Below, in pieces: positions 61,941 to 64,000 of a stretch of DNA of 64,000 nucleotides. Numbering within the stretch: the stretch's first letter is position 1; each line of letters starts with the position of its first letter. The stretch is from NCBI GenBank assembly GCA_035274845.1, contig DATENU010000011.1:248001-312000 (forward strand). Direction: 5' to 3'. The notes beneath the pieces are model-generated. The model did not search any database. It was not told where the DNA came from and was given only the letters and a program-made list of their open reading frames with translations. Source of the stretch: Chthoniobacterales bacterium (GTDB lineage Bacteria > Verrucomicrobiota > Verrucomicrobiia > Chthoniobacterales > UBA10450). A program made the translations under genes and the position numbers.

Positions 61941-62327
61941 TTAGGGCGTCTGGTCGCAAACTACTACGTTTGAGTCATACATGCCCAGTTTCCAGGCAAC
62001 CATCCGGATATGGGTGCTGCCACTGCTTCCAATTGGAACGTGGGTGCCATTGGGAACCGCATGGGTAACGCCGTCGCTACATGGGGTGCTTCCAAAGTGG
62101 CAAGGATCGGTATTGTTCGCCACGTTAAAGGTTATGGTATAAAAGATGGTCGCAGCGACGGGACAATCCGTTTCCAGTTCAACGGTCACGGGGTTGCCGT
62201 AATACAGTTCACAAGTTGGATCATGAGCCGGATTGCAAAGATCTCCCAGGGCGGTTGGGAGCGCGGCCAACACCAGGAGCCCGAGGAGGGCGCCGATTGA
62301 GCGAACAAGCGAGGGTTTCGTTTTCAT
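61941..62327 (-). CDS. Small secreted Cys-containing protein, chitobiase-C-like domain
   Basis: A 128-residue protein with a signal peptide (MKTKPSLVRSIGALLGLLVL). The mature part starts with closely spaced cysteines (DLCNPAHDPTC) and contains a CHB_HEX_C-like pattern: ATIFYTITFNVANN, then PIGSSGSTHIRMVAWKLGMYDSNVV. This immunoglobulin-like domain normally sits at the end of larger enzymes; here it stands nearly alone. Cysteines at several positions suggest disulfides. Probably an extracytoplasmic binding module. Confidence 0.65.
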   Translation of the reverse strand: MKTKPSLVRSIGALLGLLVLAALPTALGDLCNPAHDPTCELYYGNPVTVELETDCPVAATIFYTITFNVANNTDPCHFGSTPCSDGVTHAVPNGTHVPIGSSGSTHIRMVAWKLGMYDSNVVVCDQTP

Positions 62328-62544
62328 TGTGGGGTTTTCCAGGGGTTTCTTTCTGTGGGTTGTTTTTGGGGTGGGGGGCGGAGGAAGGGGTGAGCGGATT
62401 GGGGGCGGGAGGAAATTCGAAGGGGTGACTTGATCGTGGTTGGCTCGAAGCGCGCAGTCAACTGCAAACGTTTCGTCTTTTCGGCTTGCCTTATCTGACG
62501 CGCTACGACCAAATCATGGAACTCAATCCAGTTCCCCCTTCGCC

Positions 62545-64000
62545 ATGTCCCCCCGGACACGCATCATCACGCTCAATCTTGGTTCGCAGAGCATCGAGCT
62601 CGCGGAGTTTCGCGCCCAGCCGCCAGGCGGGTTGATTCTGTGCCGCTATTTATCGCGCGACGTTTTTGTCGAACCAGCCAGCAAAGGGATAACGCCAGCC
62701 CAGGTTACGGCGGCGGTTGGCGACATGCTGAGAGAGCTTCAGATCACGAGCGGCGACGTCAATTACACCATTGCCGAAGAATGCGTCTTCTCGCGGTTCG
62801 TCGAACTGCCCGCTATCGGCCAGGAAAAAACCGAACGGATCATCGCCTTCGAAGCGCAACAAAACGTTCCGTTCCCGCTCGAGGAAGTGGTCTGGGATTA
62901 CCAGCTTGTTGGCGGCGGCGCCGGTCAGCAAATCGAAGTGGTGCTCGTCGCCGTAAAGGCGGAGGTGCTGGACGAGATCAATCGTGCCGTGGAAGCAACG
63001 GGACTGCGGACCCGGGTTGTGGATCTGGCGACGATGGCGGTCTATAACGCCTTTCAATTCAGTTATGGCGAGTTGAACGGATGCTCGCTCCTCGTCGATA
63101 TCGGGGCGCGCACGACGAACCTGCTCTTTGTCGAGCCCGGCAAAATCTTCACGCGCAGTGTTCCCCTGGGCGGAAGCTCAGCGACCGCCGCCATCGTCCG
63201 GGAATTTGGGGAATCATTTGCCGCAGCCGAAATTCGTAAGAAGCGCAATCCGGTAGCCGGCTCCAATGGGGAAGAGCCTTCGACGAATGAGGATGCTGCC
63301 CGGGTGGCAAAAATTACCCAGAACCTCCTGGGGCGGTTGCACGCGGAAGTGACGCGCTCGATTGGGCATTACTGCTCCCAGCAACGCGGTAATCGCCCGG
63401 AACACGTTTTTCTCGCCGGTGGCGTGGCCGGCACGCCGGGCATTCTGGAATTCTTTCAGGAAAAGCTGCAACTGCCGGTCGATTTTTTTGATCCTCTGCG
63501 CAAAGTGGCCATCGCCGGCTCAGCGGCTCTGGATCCCAAGTGCCGCCATCTGCTGGGCGAACCGGTGGGTCTCGCTCTGCGGGCCGCGCACCCTTCCCCG
63601 ATGAAGCTAAATCTGCGGCCGTCCAGCGTCGCGCGGCGGCAGGAACTGGAGCGGCGCCGCCCGTATTTTGTGCTGGCGGCGGCCTGCTTCGTCCTGGGGC
63701 TGCTGAGTTGGGGCGCCTATTTCAGTTGGGCGAGGCAGGCCGCGGACCGCGCCACGGCGCGTCTCCAGGAAAAGGTTGAAGCGCTGCAACGCATCGAAAG
63801 GCAATTGAACGGGGTGCGTAAGGAAACCGGGGCGCTGGATGGCGTTTCCGGGCCGCTCGTGGCCGCGATCAACGATCGCAATTTCTGGCCTCAGATCATT
63901 GAGGACCTCAATGCCCGCCTGCCCAGGGAAGACATCTGGATCACCGAACTTGTGCCGACGTCGAACGGGAAAGAGATCGCCTCTTCAGACCATTACCCGA
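62545..64000 (+). CDS. pilM: PilM-like type IV pilus protein, fused to a PilN-like part (partial)
   Basis: The frame runs open from the ATG at 62545 to the window end (at least 485 residues). About 1-345 is an actin/FtsA-like PilM: RIITLNLGSQSIELAEF, ERIIAFEAQQNVPFPLEEV, LLVDIGARTTNLLFVEPG, TRSIGHYCSQQ and VFLAGGVAGTPGI. About 370-395 is one membrane helix (YFVLAAACFVLGLLSWGAYF), then a coiled coil (ARLQEKVEALQRIERQL) and the start of a PilN-like fold. PilM normally binds the cytoplasmic tail of PilN; here the two seem joined in one chain, as in Akkermansia-type loci. Confidence 0.85.
   Translation, partial: MSPRTRIITLNLGSQSIELAEFRAQPPGGLILCRYLSRDVFVEPASKGITPAQVTAAVGDMLRELQITSGDVNYTIAEECVFSRFVELPAIGQEKTERIIAFEAQQNVPFPLEEVVWDYQLVGGGAGQQIEVVLVAVKAEVLDEINRAVEATGLRTRVVDLATMAVYNAFQFSYGELNGCSLLVDIGARTTNLLFVEPGKIFTRSVPLGGSSATAAIVREFGESFAAAEIRKKRNPVAGSNGEEPSTNEDAARVAKITQNLLGRLHAEVTRSIGHYCSQQRGNRPEHVFLAGGVAGTPGILEFFQEKLQLPVDFFDPLRKVAIAGSAALDPKCRHLLGEPVGLALRAAHPSPMKLNLRPSSVARRQELERRRPYFVLAAACFVLGLLSWGAYFSWARQAADRATARLQEKVEALQRIERQLNGVRKETGALDGVSGPLVAAINDRNFWPQIIEDLNARLPREDIWITELVPTSNGKEIASSDHYP

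Noticed and set aside
62328-62440. G-rich stretch as a G-quadruplex or regulatory RNA
   Set aside because: Long G runs exist on the plus strand but spacing is irregular and no gene context supports a function.

Overview
The window reads as a stretch of chromosome from a GC-rich, Gram-negative, free-living bacterium. The best guess is a soil Verrucomicrobiota of the Chthoniobacterales type. This is inferred from the gene mix: a PilM/PilN-like pilus protein at the right edge, an Mla-type lipid transport operon, mcsA-mcsB-clpC outside the Firmicutes, several secreted proteins ending in the same tandem domain, and many short palindromic intergenic repeats. No phage, plasmid, insertion sequence or CRISPR array was seen. 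One tRNA (Val, anticodon UAC) is present and no rRNA. || Layout. 1-1.6 kb: end of an unknown gene, a threonine/serine dehydratase and a small membrane protein. 1.7-7 kb: a CreBC two-component system followed by a large secreted protein, an unannotated 45-residue basic peptide and a CreD-type membrane protein. Four TTCAY half-sites spaced exactly 11 bp lie directly before the secreted-protein gene and match the E. coli Cre tag. 7-9.3 kb: a secreted protein, a PAS protein, a thioredoxin-like protein and a GFA-family protein. 9.4-11.6 kb: an unknown protein coupled to fumarylacetoacetase (tyrosine breakdown). 11.6-17.6 kb: two aldo/keto reductases, a Tat-exported epimerase, an ATP/ADP-carrier-like transporter, the tRNA and a histone-like KARW-repeat protein with a strong terminator. 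17.6-23.1 kb: purM, purF and purL on the minus strand with a small phosphatase gene between purF and purL. || 23.2-35.2 kb: secreted and envelope proteins (Thr-rich protein, propeller/HAF protein, 1350-residue beta-helix protein, peptidoglycan-binding protein) mixed with an aminotransferase, transaldolase and TrmL. 35.2-41.2 kb: an orphan LolD-like ATPase, ilvE and the mcsA-mcsB-clpC stress operon. 41.2-46.6 kb: a XerC/D recombinase, a lipoprotein, then mlaE-mlaF-mlaD and a YacL-like PIN-TRAM protein. 46.6-56.6 kb: methyltransferases, trpS, a tiny zinc-ribbon protein, another tandem-domain secreted protein coupled to a TonB-like protein, a membrane-anchored TIR protein and small envelope proteins. 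56.6-64 kb: a HEAT-repeat secreted protein, an RDD protein, UDP-glucuronate decarboxylase with a decayed copy of its 3' end downstream, two small secreted proteins and the start of pilM. || Most worth following up: (1) the cre locus with its four-repeat operator, inserted secreted protein and hidden basic peptide; (2) a tandem C-terminal domain of about 125 residues, six copies in three unrelated secreted proteins; (3) hairpin-doublet repeats with compensatory changes, and a related palindrome inserted in frame in purL; (4) a TIR-transmembrane-sensor fusion; (5) a KARW-repeat nucleoid-type protein.
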